This document shows positions 23,601-36,600 of a stretch of DNA of 64,000 nt, piece by piece (within the stretch, counting starts at the first letter, position 1; each line of letters begins with the position of its first letter). A model generated the notes under the pieces. That model searched no databases, had not been told where the DNA came from, and saw only the letters and a list, made by a program, of their open reading frames with translations. Source of the DNA: Branchiostoma lanceolatum (taxonomy: Eukaryota > Chordata > Leptocardii > Amphioxiformes > Branchiostomatidae); the NCBI RefSeq assembly GCF_035083965.1, contig NC_089724.1:5504001-5568000 (forward strand). Reading direction: 5' to 3'. A program made the position numbers and the translations under genes.

Positions 23601-25031
23601 AACAATGTTGAGTTTGGTTCATGCAAAGATCAATGCAATTGCATGGATTACAGTACATTTAATATGCTTTGTGCATGACTTATTTGTTCTCTTTTTCTTC
23701 TTCTTCTTTGTTATTATGTATGCTTAACCTTATATTAGTTGAGGACTCCAAGCACAGTACATAAGACGTACACAAGACTGTAACTAAAGCTTTGATCCAC
23801 TAAAATCCAGAAGCCTCTAACGTTACTCTTTTTTATAAGTGTGGTCGCTTTTTAACGTGCTTGAGGTGTGGCTCTCCTCAAACAAATTGTTCCATTTTCT
23901 TATGTTTGTGCAAATTAAAGTAGCTTACAAATGACAAAAATGAAAAAGAAGTAAATTTCATGATGTGCTTCTTGCATTTTTCAATGTCAAAAAGGCCCTC
24001 TTCTTTTCCCTTCTTGACTTCTGCATTGGAACCAAATATTTTTGGCTATGTCCATGTTGCTCCAAATTTTATGGAAAGTAGATGAGAAACTACATTCTGA
24101 ATTAGTGTACATTCACCACTTACCTCCTCCCCGATGCCATCTTTGATAGCCAGTCTGCTTCCTGGACCCCTTTTAGGACACGGCAAAGAATAGCTGTCCC
24201 CTGCTGCATCTGCCATGCAGCACATGAAGACTTGTACTGCAAGATATATTCAAAATGTGTCAAACATTCGTTATACTTATAGATGCAAAGACAAATGTAC
24301 ATGGCACAATAGTTACCTTTTAAACATGATTTGTACCACAGCAATTTTCAGAATCTGCCGAGAAAATTCCAATGTACATTTCAATATTTGCCTACACAGG
24401 TGTGAGGACAAGGGATTATATGGATTAAAAATACCCGGTAACATTGCATGACAATCAATAATTTTTTCATGCTGTCCAAGTGTCTGGTATGAGAAAAAAA
24501 ATAATAGTGGCAGTGTGTGTGTGGGGAGGGAACACAAAAATTATCTGCGTATGTGGGCACGTACATGTACATGTGTATGTAATTACCTGGGAAATAGGGC
24601 ATCCCGAGGGTGTTACCTGCAAAATGAGGGCATCTAATTTATGCCTTGACACCCTGCTGTCCAATCCCTTCCATTCCTGCCCCTCCCAAATCACTTACCA
24701 CACCTCCCTCCCAGGCCCATAACGTTACCTTGCTTCCGCCGTACTGCCGCCTCATCCCAACCCTTACCGCCCCTGCCTCCCCATCACATCTTTACTGTCC
24801 AATCCTTTCCATTCCTGCCCCGTTTTCCAAGGAGGTTGCGTTTTCTAACATTTTTAACAGGAGAGCCACTCCAATCCCACCCCACATTAGTATAACGTTA
24901 ACATGTTATAGACCCGGCGCACAGGCTCTGAGTCTTTTATACAAGAACTGATTTTCAAGACTAGCTGCGCTTATATCGAATACGACTATCCACTAACCTG
25001 CCACCAAAACAAGGACGATTTTTACACCCAT
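20640..25031 (-). CDS. Secreted two-Ig-like-domain protein, probably GPI-anchored
   Basis: Six exons with consistent phases: 24998-25031, 24124-24236, 23400-23589, 21567-21655, 21029-21197 and 20640-20806, about 252 residues. The first exon starts MGVKIVLVLVA, and with the next exon it forms a signal peptide (cleavage near residue 22-24). Two tandem units follow, each split by an intron at the same place: SYSLPC...GIGEE|IYSCVDGRDC...GFYTCEA and SLSCIRGNKC...NEGYE|ICNCEGEEC...GRYRCDA. The G-[FR]-Y-x-C ends resemble the Ig-fold F strand; the usual Trp is not seen, so these are divergent Ig-like domains. A Thr/Ser/Pro-rich stalk leads to a C-terminal ALLTLTVLVTITFLLS with no basic tail, typical of a GPI signal. 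It is head-to-head with the Ig receptor kinase. The family is not recognised; a cell-surface or co-receptor role is inference. Confidence 0.75.
21717..21861 (+). mobile_element. Fold-back retroelement fragment with 61-bp inverted arms
   Basis: The arms 21717-21777 and 21801-21861 are reverse complements with one visible mismatch, around a 23-nt centre. Near-identical AATGATGTCAATAT sequences lie at about 21703-21716 and 21899-21912, as a target-site duplication would. The 3' part (ccagttgcttgagtaactatttttgg) is related to the minus-strand copy at 22890-22970. It lies in the intron between exons 4 and 5 of the Ig-like gene. Confidence 0.7.
21775..21820 (+). ncRNA. Hammerhead-ribozyme-like motif
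   Basis: Reading 5' to 3': stem I strand CAGTCA (21775-21780), core CTGACGA (21781-21787), one extra A, stem II AGACAG/CTGTCT around loop CGGATG (21789-21806), core GAAA (21807-21810), a minimal C-G/A-U helix III (CGT), cleavage-site C (21814), and stem I return TGACTG (21815-21820), which pairs perfectly with CAGTCA. Minimal helix III hammerheads of this kind are known from Penelope-like elements and retrozymes. The extra A beside stem II and the competing 61-bp hairpin mean activity is uncertain. Confidence 0.55.
22576..22725. repeat. Dispersed repeat bounded by GACCAATCC / GGATTGGTC-type ends
   Basis: The left end agaccaatcctac and right end catgggattggtca are inverted. The interior matches, in opposite orientation, the copies at 17145-17335 and 50195-50365. 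It lies in the third intron of the Ig-like gene. Confidence 0.55.
22925..22980 (-). other. Second hammerhead-like motif, degenerate, minus strand
   Basis: On the minus strand CTGACGA (22964-22958) is followed by a 25-nt segment and GAAACGTT (22932-22925), with downstream sequence (tttcaaaaatctgtccagctgcttgag) homologous to that after the motif at 21775. The stem II pairing is poor, so it is read as a decayed copy of the same element. Confidence 0.45.
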
Positions 25032-26685
25032 GTCCGACCTACTACTGGCTTGCAAGAGGCAGAATGACCTCCGTTCCCAGAATCCCCGGGGTTCAAAAGT
25101 ACGTATAGGCGAACGCAAATACGCTACTCTCTTTTCATCAAATTACGCGCCAAATCGCCGTCATCTGCACCCCGACCAATCAAACCGCGTGAATCGCATT
25201 GAAACTCAGATTCGTATCAGCCATTTCCCGACAAATCCCTTTCTAACTTACGTTAACGACCACATCTGAAAAAACAAACTAGCCAGTGAGATGGTGGAGG
25301 GTGTCAGCTTTCCAAAGATGTTTTCAGCTTGACAATTTTGGTACTTTGGAAGTGATTGAAAGTGACCGCGATTAACGTTTAGAGGAAAGAAACTCGGGGC
25401 CGACGGCCAAAACTCGGGGCCGACGGGAATGTTGTTCAGGTATTATACGCTAGGGGGCAGTACATTACGTGGCTGTTGATTATTGTACCATAAATCCAAA
25501 CTGTGCTGAGAAAGAAACATGTTTTTCTTCTAAATGCTGCCATGGTCATCTTGACAAGGAGGAAAAGATGGATGGCCGAAACATTGGCAGTTCTATTTTC
25601 AATCTGATATGAATGAATGAATGATTTATTGCACAACAATTGCATCAGAGACAATGTATGGCAAATTACAGACAACATAGGTAACACTTAACAATCTAGT
25701 TCTATACATGTATAAGAATATACTACTTACTATAATACTATATCTAGTGCTGATAGAAACGCCGCGGCGGCAACTACATCATACCTCCTTGATCCTACAT
25801 ACCCGAGTAACGTAAAAGCAAGCCAGTTTGTGGTTTATCGTCGGTAACCCACCAATGCCAATCCTCAAGCAGATGATTTGAAAGGAGATCTAACTAATCT
25901 GCCTCTTTCTTTCCAAATCATAGTGACATCATGGCCGACATAGAACTTGCCATTAGGCAGTCAGAAGCGTTACGATCTTCCATCCCAACATCTGCTTGGA
26001 AGTTAGTGACGATATTCTCTCCCAACGTTCACTGAGCGTTGCCTTACTTGCTGTACCTTACGATCATGACCCCAGTCTCCAGACCCTGCTTATTTCAAAG
26101 TTGCAAGAATTGAAGGCCAGGCGGAGCTTCTAGTTCAACTGAGAAGAAGAAGCGAAAGTACGAATGATAATTTGTCGTCGGAAAATATCAGTCCGCCAAG
26201 AAAAGTCAGAAAAAGAGTCCAGCTACTCACTGAAACGAAGGGAGGTGTTTGATTCATAGTGTCTGTGGCTTTTCTGTCTACTGTTATCACAGATGCCGTT
26301 TAGCAACATATTTTCAGATTGTGTTTCATTCCTGTGGCTCCGCAACAGGCATTGTCTGCGCAGATTTTAAACCCGGAAGCCAGCGAATGTACACCTCGAC
26401 GATGTGATGAGGCGGCATTTGGCGGTCGACCATGCAATAGTTCAGGGCACCGATGAGGGGGTTCCCAAGTCAGTGACCTGATATGGCAAACCTTTGTAGT
26501 AATACATAGTACACAACCTTCGTCACCTCGTTGGTATGTTTGTGTCCTTTTCACTTTCGGTCGCGATCGATAGTTAGTCGTTACACCTTGAGTCGATATC
26601 GATTAGTACATGTTTAGTACATGTGTAGTGCGCTGTACGTATATGTAAGGACTAGTAATTATAAGGATCCTTTGTGTAACCGAGT
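25032..26685. promoter_or_regulatory. Shared upstream region of two divergent Ig-domain genes
   Basis: About 1.65 kb separates the two divergent start codons. It contains a half MITE (25168-25384), a two-copy 20-bp repeat (aactcggggccgacgg, 25388-25426), a reversed LINE-tail-like stretch near 25605-25680, and a fragment (25955-26000) ending ccaacatctgcttggaag that belongs to the family at 39140-39190. No TATA box could be assigned. A bidirectional promoter is inferred from layout only. Confidence 0.4.
25168..25384. mobile_element. One-armed copy of the TCACCCCGACCAATC MITE
   Basis: It begins caccccgaccaatcaaaccgcgtg and is the reverse complement of 52121-52342 for over 200 bp, including the 'gggaaatggctgatacgaatctg' and 'cgcgattaacgttt' segments. 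The opposite terminal arm is absent. It starts about 137 bp upstream of the Ig-like gene's start codon. Confidence 0.8.
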
Positions 26686-29600
26686 ATGGACATAAGAGTC
26701 GCCCTTGTATTGGCATGTGGATGTTGGGCAGGTAAGTTGGATTGAGGCGAATGTGTGTGTCTCTTGCAACTGTCAGGCCACTTGAAAATATTTTGCCAAA
26801 GCACTTAACTAATATCTCTTGTTTCAATGTAAGCCTATACTGACTGTACTATCATGCAGATATAGTCATATTGTTTTGATTCCTTTCCATTTCGTAGCTG
26901 CTAAGTGAAGTGGACTTACAAGTAAGAGAAGTTAGAGACCTAAGGTCTGAAGTAAACTCGTTATTGATTGAACGATTGAACGATATGATTACGTTGCGGC
27001 ATGCAGTTCAACTGTTGCATGTTTAGTGACTAATGAAACAGCTACTGCTAATCCTCATCAGTGTGCATGTGGTGTTCCCGTCATTATTGCCTTTTGATAA
27101 TCTTTGCTCATGTTACAGGACTGGCACATGGCATCCGAATAACCCGCCCTGTGGCTGTCTTGGAACATACGGATGTCAAAATCAACTGTTCAGAGAGTGA
27201 CCTACCGGACCAAGAGGTGAATTGGCGGTACTCGGAAAGTGAGGGAGATATGTCCATTCACGTCTTTCGATACAAAAGTCCAAATGCCTCGAGAGCATTT
27301 TATCGGTGGGCCGGGAGAACGTTCATCGCCGAATCGTTCTTGACTCTCACCATCAAAAATGTCACCGTTGAAGACACGGGATACTATCATTGTGAACTCA
27401 GAGGGAATACTTACCATATCACAAGGATAGGGAGTGACCTCACTGTTGTTGGTAGGATATATTTTCATCTTTACTAGTACTAGTGTGGACAGAACCTGTT
27501 GCCTTCGACATGTTTTCGGTTCCGTCTTTGTTGGGCTTGCTGTTTGCCATATGTAACTGTTTGTTTGTTTGCTTGTTTGTTTGTTTGTTTGTTTGTTTGT
27601 AATAATCAATAGAACTCGAGAAACTGTGGATGGATCTTTCTGATATTGGGTAGGTGGGTGGTTGTCGGCAGACAAAGGTCAAGTTCGATAATGGGCGGCC
27701 TGGCGGCTTCCTACGGTACTGCAGTGGAATGTCCGTATTTGCTATCTCGTGTTCTATAGTTGTGATGTTTGAGAGGTTGATAGCTCTTGTTTGCGTAGTT
27801 CTTTGTTTCTAACATTCTCCTTAAACACGGGAATTCCGACTCGAGAGAACGTCCCTAACTGAAAGTATATGTACTAATTTTCACTTGAGTTAAATGAGGA
27901 AATTCGAGTTAAGTTACTTCCCCAAAGGCACAACATTGGCACCTGTTAGGGATTCAGATTTTTGATTCTGAATAAAATACAATTTCAAGGCCGCCGATGT
28001 CACCGAACTATAACCACGGAACACGAAAATTGAGATTTGTGTTTTACTTTTTCCAATTCAACACGAGGCATACCACACTTACGTATGCGAGAAGAAATCA
28101 ACCTGAATACGTCTAGTTAGCATTTTTGTGTCTGGACTTGCTGACAGAAATCGAAAATGTTCCCGATATTGTGTGTAATGAGGTCACCGTCCTCATGTCT
28201 CTGTGAAAAAGATCCTTACTTTGTTGTGCATTTGTTCACAACAGTCCCGACATCCCGCCTACACATACAACCGACCAACGCAACATTTACGGATGGGGAG
28301 GATGTGACACTCTCCTGTACCGCTAACGGCATACCTGAACCGTATCTCCGATGGACCGATGGACTAACAGACACTGAAACCGGCAACAGAGAACCCGTGC
28401 AAGGGCGTAGTGTGTCTCTGGGACCCTTGTCGGTGTCATGGGTCGATAACCAGAAGAACGTAACTTGTGAGGCAGAGCAGCACCACCCTCTTCTCAGCCG
28501 ACACGTCATTGAAACCTCGGTGACCTTGAATGTGTTATGTAAGTGAATTTGTGCAATTTTATCATAGAAAAACGTTTGCAAAATGTCATATGCGTGTGAA
28601 GCACTATTTATAAGTGATATGGTGTGCCTGCGCCCCCGCAGAAAATGTAGTTGAACCAAGTTGAACCTTGGCTTCTCAGCCATGACCCCAAACGGTTAAA
28701 CTTCATTTTACCTGATGAAAGGTCGTACAAGTCTGAATTTTGTTGATGTATGTTGAGTTTTTTGGTAACATTATTCAACAATATGCACTACATTCCGTCT
28801 TCAATTCATAGAGACACGACTTACACGGTCGACATCCACTATTTTCATAATGCCTGCTAAGCAAGTTTTACTTGTAACATAGGGGATCGTGCCCGGCTGG
28901 TGTTTATGTTTATATAGCTTAAAGGTAAATATTTTGTGTAGGCTGATCGACCCGCGGCGGGGTCAAATGTGTAGGGGGAGGGGTGTGTGTTTACACCAGG
29001 ATTACTGTGCTACTAACAGCAAGTCTCGTTCGGGATGAGCCTTAGAATTGATAAACTAGAGTTCCACGACCTCATACCTCCGCAAACCAATTATTGTCTC
29101 GTTAACTATGGGAAGTATTGTCCTAATTTGCACAATCTATTATGGTAAATCATAAATATGTACACGTAGTACCAAACTTTCTCATCAAACATGAAAAGTA
29201 GGTCATCATTTGAGTAAATCATATCCCTTGATGATTCTATCCACCTAAGTAAATCCGATTAATATATTCAAAGTATGAACGAAAATGAAAGTTCGATCCC
29301 GACACAGAAGGCGTAATATAGCATTGTTTCATTGATTTTGCAAATGGCGATATGCCTTGCATAATGTATGTCGACGAGATCTAATGATATTAACTTTCAC
29401 CCAACTTCCAAATTCCGCAAGTATGACATTCGCGTCATTTACAAATATGGTATTTTTCAGCACTTTCTCATTAATTATACAAATGAGGTCAAATTCCTCT
29501 CTTTCCTGAGGAACCAATGTCACATGTTTGAAAGTCCTATCATGAAACGCGCGACGGGATCATAAAGTTTCCTAATTGATTGTGTAAATTAGGTCCTAAT

Positions 29601-32600
29601 TTGCATATTTATTAAAAAGTACGCCAATCTTTACTTGAGCTACATGCTAGAAATTCTCATCATGGACGCGAATAATTCACACCATTTATCTATCAATAAT
29701 TTGAATGAAGTCCTTATGTGCATAATTTGAACCTGATAATGTTTAACACCACCCGTGTTACCATTAGACTGGTAGCAGCCTCAAGGTTGAGCTCCTGGTT
29801 CCAATTATAATTAGTTGCTAACTGGGAGACCCCGGTTCAATCCTGGGTCAGGACATCACGGTTGGGGCTGCAAACGTCTTTTGGAAGGGACGCGAGATAG
29901 GGGTTCCGTTTTAGCAAAAGGGAACGCTATAAACCCCTCCCTGTAAAAATATACCGTGCTACTGTACTGAAACAACAAGGAAACTTGCTGTCCTATTTGC
30001 CAATAGACACTACAAAGGTCTGACCAAACGCACGAACGAATGAACGTACTTTCGAAGTTACTCATTATCACTTCTTCCTTCTTCACAGATGCCCCCCGCC
30101 TTACAATAGAAAGCATGGTCGGTAAAAGTCTCAACCTAACCTGCAAGGTACAGGCCAATCCCACCTGCACATACATTCAACTGACGAAAGGAAACGTGAC
30201 TCTTCTAACGACCAACGAAACTGAAAGCAACACAGTAATCTACACAAGACAGTCGACTCACCCGAACGACACCGGTCTCTACATGTGCGTGGCAGAAAAT
30301 GTATTGGGGCCCAGAAGCGCATCCGTACGACTGGAGTGGAACTGTAAGTTTGAATAATTTTATAGTTTTTAGAGTTGCTTTTTAATCAAACTAAACGTAA
30401 GCGAGAAAAACTGAAGAAAAATATTAATGTTAAGTAATATAAATATAATAATGATGATAATAATAATAAGAACTTAATTGCGCAACAATTGTACAAGGTA
30501 CAAAGTATGGAATCTACTGGTACATAACTACAGTTCCAAAAGGCTAATCTACCTAATACAAGAGTGTGTAGTATGGGATGAAAATAGGCTTTTAGATATG
30601 CATCATACATGTATGTATATAAAGTGAAAACCTTTCATTTTTTTCTTTTAGTTCAACGATTGTCGATTGTCATTTGTACTGTACTGACAGGTTTTGCAAA
30701 ATCGAAAAGGGAATAAAGATATACACAACTGTATGCAGAAGTACTATGATTTCACTAGCGTCTAATCGATCTTGGTTTTCGTTTCTATATTTTGATCAGA
30801 GAACATGAATTCTTTCACAGGTGAGAAAACTGCGGAATGTGGACTAGAGGAGGGACCAATAACCGTAAATAAAGGTAAACTGTACCATACATGTACATGA
30901 CTTTTGTTTCTCATAATCTAGTAAACAGCTAATGAAACAACTAAAAGCTAAACCTGGTAACTAAAACTTTGAAAAATTGAACGCTCTTCGCAGTCCGTTG
31001 TAAATTGTCCAAAAAGTGTGTTTCATGTCCGATCTATTTGTCAAAAAATGCATTTACATTAGTTCCTATCAAATAAGGTCGATACTTTGTACCAGACAGC
31101 TGTCACCATGGTTATTGATAATGTAGCAGGCATCCCGTAGTGTTCGATTACATTGTGTAGCAAGCGGCAGGATAGAGCTGGGGGGGGGGGGAGGTTGCTG
31201 GTCATCATATATGTGAACGTAGAATAAACAGAGCAGTAGTTTTTTTTAAAGTCTAGACCATGTGAAGGAAAGTATTATGTAGTTGCTTGCAAATGTTACC
31301 TTAAAATGTGTAGTGTTACTTCGGATCCTTTGTCATGTAACTTCTCCATCATTTTACATGCGTTTCAGAAGCAGACGTCCGCAGAAATGACATCGTCAGT
31401 TACTTAGGCATCGCTCTTGGCGGACTAGGAGTAGGTATTCTGGCACTGTGGGTGGTGAGGCATGTCCACAAGAGAAGGCGAACACAAGGCGGACGGGAAA
31501 ATGAAGTTAGACTGGTCACTTCTTCATTTGCTGATGGTAATGGGTTCATCCATTTTATGGTGTAGAGAAATACTGTAAATGCAGAAATGTTTAGCCTCCT
31601 TCGCGTCAACCCCCTACCCCGCTAGAATATATACGCCGCCGTTCTAGGAAGTCTGCGAAGGAGGCTAGAAATGTTCGCGGGGATTTGATTTCGCGGTAGG
31701 GAGGAAATGTAGTGTTCGGTGGTTTTAAGTTCGCTTTTGGAACAATAGTAGCGCTACAGGCACACAATGGAATGGCTTTTCGCAGTGGTTTTATGTTCGC
31801 GGTAAAGACATCTCCGCGAAAACAGCGAACATGAAACCACCGCGAACATTTCTGCATTTACAATACTCTGCATGCATGCACATCTTCAGTTATACTCCCA
31901 AGACTACCTCAATAACGGGGGATGCCTTCATGTCGCACGTTTTTTTACGTGCTCGAACTCATGGCGCTCCATCGCTGGTTGCCAGAGAGCGGTCAGGTTT
32001 TGATGAATGAATTTTGAACACATTCATCTAAAGAACATACTTGGATAAGAAATGTATTAATACTGTTCATGAGCCCTTCACGCTCCGCGTTACAAGCGGC
32101 AAACGATGTGAGATGTTTTCACGAATGTACGTTCTGATTTACTTCTACGCTAGATAGTGTGCCTAACTTGGCACGCTTTTGTAATATTGCTCTCTTCGTA
32201 AGTTGGTGATGGAGTTAAAAAATGTAAATGAGGCTTGCAGTCTGCTATACTCTAGCTTTCTTTTGACTGGAAAATTTTGACTGTGTACACTTCTCGCGTA
32301 TGTGAAAAGGGCTATATCTAGCACATCCCAGCTCATGTTTTCACGGGAAATAGGCTACTACGCACTTTGCGCGCGGCCCGACGTACGTCTTGCATGCGAC
32401 CCGACTTACAAAATCATTACGAAAAGACGACACCGCGTACATCAACAATACTCCGTCTACTTATTGGGAAATATCTTCGCCATCTCTGTATTCAGTTTCC
32501 TATTCATAGACGGTACTAATCGCTTGTTAGAGCGAAACAAATCTGTGGACCTCGCTGTGCGTTGAATCGCCCCGCCACCATCACGGCCAGAAAAAAGGCG

Positions 32601-33545
32601 GGAAAACAACGTGAATGATAGTTGTGTATCAGCTTGGCACAGATCGTATATTTAGGCGCCGGGACGTCTAGCTATGCAGTTACCCTCTACTCAGTCTACT
32701 CAGCGCTACCAGCATTATTGTAAAAATACTATTTTTCGACAAAACAAGAAATAAATATGTACACATATGCTTTGAATGCAAATGACAGCTATGTGCATGA
32801 ACTTGGTTTATTTACCTTTCTTATCAGCATAGTCAGTGGTCACAAACCCGGCGTACTTATGCAAAATAAGGTCATTAAAAATGCGTGCGATGTAAGGGCG
32901 CGTGCGATGTTATGGTGCCCCTCGTTACATGTGCTAAGTTCGCGGGGACTTGCTTTCGCGGTCGGGAAAAAATGAGTGTTCACGGTGGTTTTTAATTCGC
33001 GGTGAAGAGGTCACTTTCAGCCAACATTAAACTATCGCAAAGAGCTTGATTAGAAAGAAAAGTCAAGCACCAGAACCCCCTTAAATGTGCTCCAATGCCG
33101 CTCATGATCATGCCCATTGTGATCTTTAATGTCTTAATATTTTCCGATCGATCTGCTATTCTTATTTCTAGAATGGCACATGCCCTAGGCCTGCATTACT
33201 AACTGTGTGCAAATATTATGCCCAATGCACTATTTGAAGTCATATTTCCACATTCTTTTACTGTACACAGAAATTGAACCATCGCCATCGGATCCCGACG
33301 CTGTGACGGAAAGTGTGGCGTTAGTGGACATGGATGACCGTCCCCCGATGCCACTACCGAGACCGAAACCACGGTTTCCGAAGTACGAGCTGAGTTTGGA
33401 CCGTCTGGACATTGACAAGAGCCACGTCATCGGTCGCGGAGCTTTCGGAAAAGTGTACAAGGGCACCCTCACAGAAAAGGGCAAGGAAGAACCAGTGGCA
33501 ATCAAGACCCTCAAAGGTAATTTGACGATGAAATTTTTAATTTTG

Positions 33546-33586
<41 letters not shown>

Positions 33587-33615
33587 GCAATCGAGCGAGC
33601 GATCAACCAATCAAC

Positions 33616-33665
<50 letters not shown>

Positions 33666-36600
33666 ATAAATCAATCAATCAATCAATCAATCTACCGATC
33701 GACCAATCAGTCAATCAAGCAGGCAACCAATAATTCAAACAATCAATCAATCAATTGAAATTACATAGGTCTTCTAAAACATGAATATACTTTCTTTCAT
33801 CCAGACAATGCGACAGAGGAAGAAACGAAATTGTTCTACGAGGAAATCGGCATCGTCATTGACATAGGTAGTCATGGTGGTGTTCTGCGCATGCGTGGGT
33901 GCTGTACGACGGACGATCCCACCAGACCACTCCTCGTCATGGAGTACATGCCGTATGGGGATCTTCTGAACTTCTTGGAGAAATGCAAAGAGGTATTCAA
34001 GAAATACTGTACATCTGAAAAATCGTCACTCAGCTGGATGATACTTGAGACTTTGCGAAGACGTTTTTAAGAAGTACCAGATATCTATCTGAAAAATCGT
34101 AACTCAGCTGGACAATACTTGAGAGTTGAGACATCAATAGTATTGTACCCAAACTTGACCGTCTAGTGGTCAAACAACGTACGCATTGAATTATAACAAT
34201 CATGTGTCTAGATAAAAGATGTGGCTGTCATAATTTTAGCAAATACTTGTATTGAAATTTGGGCAATGGAGCCCCCAATGAGGCATACGTATATCATGTG
34301 GAATGATATTGTATTCGAAGTCCAAAGTTGTAGCAAACTGCTTTGATAACTGCATTGGGTGCATCACTACAATAGCTACAATGTAGTACCCGACCAGACT
34401 AGGACTGTGGAAAAATAAAAGAGGAGCAACGTGTGCACATTATTTTCGTCATATTTCATTTGATTTTGGTACGTTTCACAAATGTCTTGTGGGACACGAT
34501 GCCAAAGTGAATTTAACAATAAAATCCCTCATACCCTTGCCAGACCAATTGTAATTAGTGATTTGATAATTTTGTTGTTAACTGTATGTCCCATAGGTAA
34601 GGAATGGTGCAACCTATGGCGATCCAATGTACCAGTTAGAAGAGAAAATGAAGTACCAAATCGGGAGCCAAGTGGCAGGCGGAATGGTGAGTCATGGATT
34701 ATGATTGCTCTGCTTCTAAGCCAATGGTAGCATGCGTACCATCCTGCGTGGTTTCCGTAAGCTCGTATACACTAGGTAAGCTAATCTAACCAGGATGGTA
34801 CCTTGGCTAAACTTACGATGATTGGATCAGTGCTTTGCCTCTCTAATCATGTAATGGTAGTTGTCATGGCAATGTTGCTGCATCGACAATACTTCACAAA
34901 CGGCGGTTGCTGAGGCGAATTTTGAACATATCTTAATGATTCAATGAATTGACCTATATTATATTGAGCGTGATTGCAGTATTGTATACATGTATTATCG
35001 TAAAGGAACCCAACACAGTTATCGGGAAGAGTAGGTGTGACCCAGTGTGCTTAGCAAAAATACGTGAGCCATATCAAAGCTACATACCCACACCGGGTTT
35101 TGCCCAGTAATATATAACGTTATAGATATAGATACATTGTACCAATAGCTAACGAAAAGTACAGTACTTCGTCCTCAGTCTGAGTTCGCCCGCTTTACCC
35201 TTGCCTTTTATATTGCCAACTACAAGTTTTTCATTTGGCTATACAATTAAATACATATGTATTTTTTTATTTTATTTTCCACCTTCAAGTCCTATTTATG
35301 CCAAAGGGCGGGCATAATGTAAACATGAATATTTTTTTCAGCAATACATCTGTAAGCAAAAGTACATCCACGGTGACCTCGCTGCCAGGAACATCCTGGT
35401 AAGTAAAGGACAGACCATCGTTGTGAAGATCTCCGACTTCGGGCTGACAGCGGACATTTACCAAAAGGGTTACAAGAGGCAAGACCCAGACCAACTGGTC
35501 CCCTACAAGTGGATAAGTCTTGAGAGACTTCTGGTGAACGGACGATGTACCGAGAAAAGCGATGTGTAAGTATGATTATATTTCTTCGGTTTCGGCTCCC
35601 CATCTGACTCAACCGAGCTTTCTTATGCATAGTTTAAATATGACCATGATAATTGCCCAAAATCCTTAGCTTTTCATTGACACGTTTGAATTTCGTCATG
35701 ATGGTTTATGGTCCGTGTCCGTTCGTTTTGTTAATTTCCGTTACTTCAAGAGTCTCTTAAAGAATCTGACTTCCTTTTAGAGACTCTTGAAGTAACGGAA
35801 ATTAACAAAACGAACGGACACGGACCATGAACCAGCTTTCGCCCTACTTTATGTTGTATGTTGTAGCAATTGTATATTGTTGTACCATAAATATGTAATG
35901 ATATATGTTGATTTAGTTATTAGGACTCAAATGACTGTGTATCTCTGCTATATTGTATCTGACCCTTACCTCTTCCCCTCACGACCTCAATGAAAAGCGG
36001 CCTGCGTGCCGATTTGAGCTTATCATGAATAAACAAAGGTTCAAACAAACCTTTAGGTCCCAATGAAACATGGTAATTTTGGGCACCTTAGCACTGTTTT
36101 TCTAGTTTTGGAGAATTTTGAATCGACAGTCCCACCTTGGTAGTGTGGTAAAGCCCATCAAATCAGCTGTCATTTGCCTAATAGTAGCCTGTGTTATAAT
36201 ACAAACTGAGGCTAATTAGCTGCTCTCCAACCAGAAGTAAGGCTCTGCCGGGCTCGTAACACTGCCTTGGTTACTGCTTATGATGATAAAAGACTACCTG
36301 GAAAAATAGTTATTCCTTGTAAAGAGGGAATCCAACACCTTAGCCCACCCCACAAACACCACAATTACTTCACAAAGGTTTGTGTCCTACGGACTTTTGT
36401 TTTTACTCAGTTCTTCTCTTCGTCAAAATCTATGTTGGATAAGTATCATTAGAGAAATAAATATTGAATGAAATAATGTCACCAATAATATTGTCTTGTT
36501 TATCCATTTAAGGTGGTCCTTCGGAATTCTGCTGTATGAGGTGGTCACATTGGGTGAGATAACACAATAATATCAAAACAATACCATCAAAGCAATAAAA

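Noticed and set aside
32302..32565. 87-residue open frame between kinase exons
   Set aside because: No recognisable domain, start context or splice signals; it sits in an intron, and the phase of the flanking exons joins without it.
33207..33758. 183-residue frame joining the kinase exon to a Ser/Ile/Asn/Gln tract
   Set aside because: The tract is the CAAT microsatellite after a good donor site at 33517; the next exon at 33805 continues the kinase fold in phase.
33547..33760. CRISPR array
   Set aside because: Simple tetranucleotide repeat without spacers, and the window is eukaryotic; no CRISPR-like repeat-spacer pattern exists elsewhere either.
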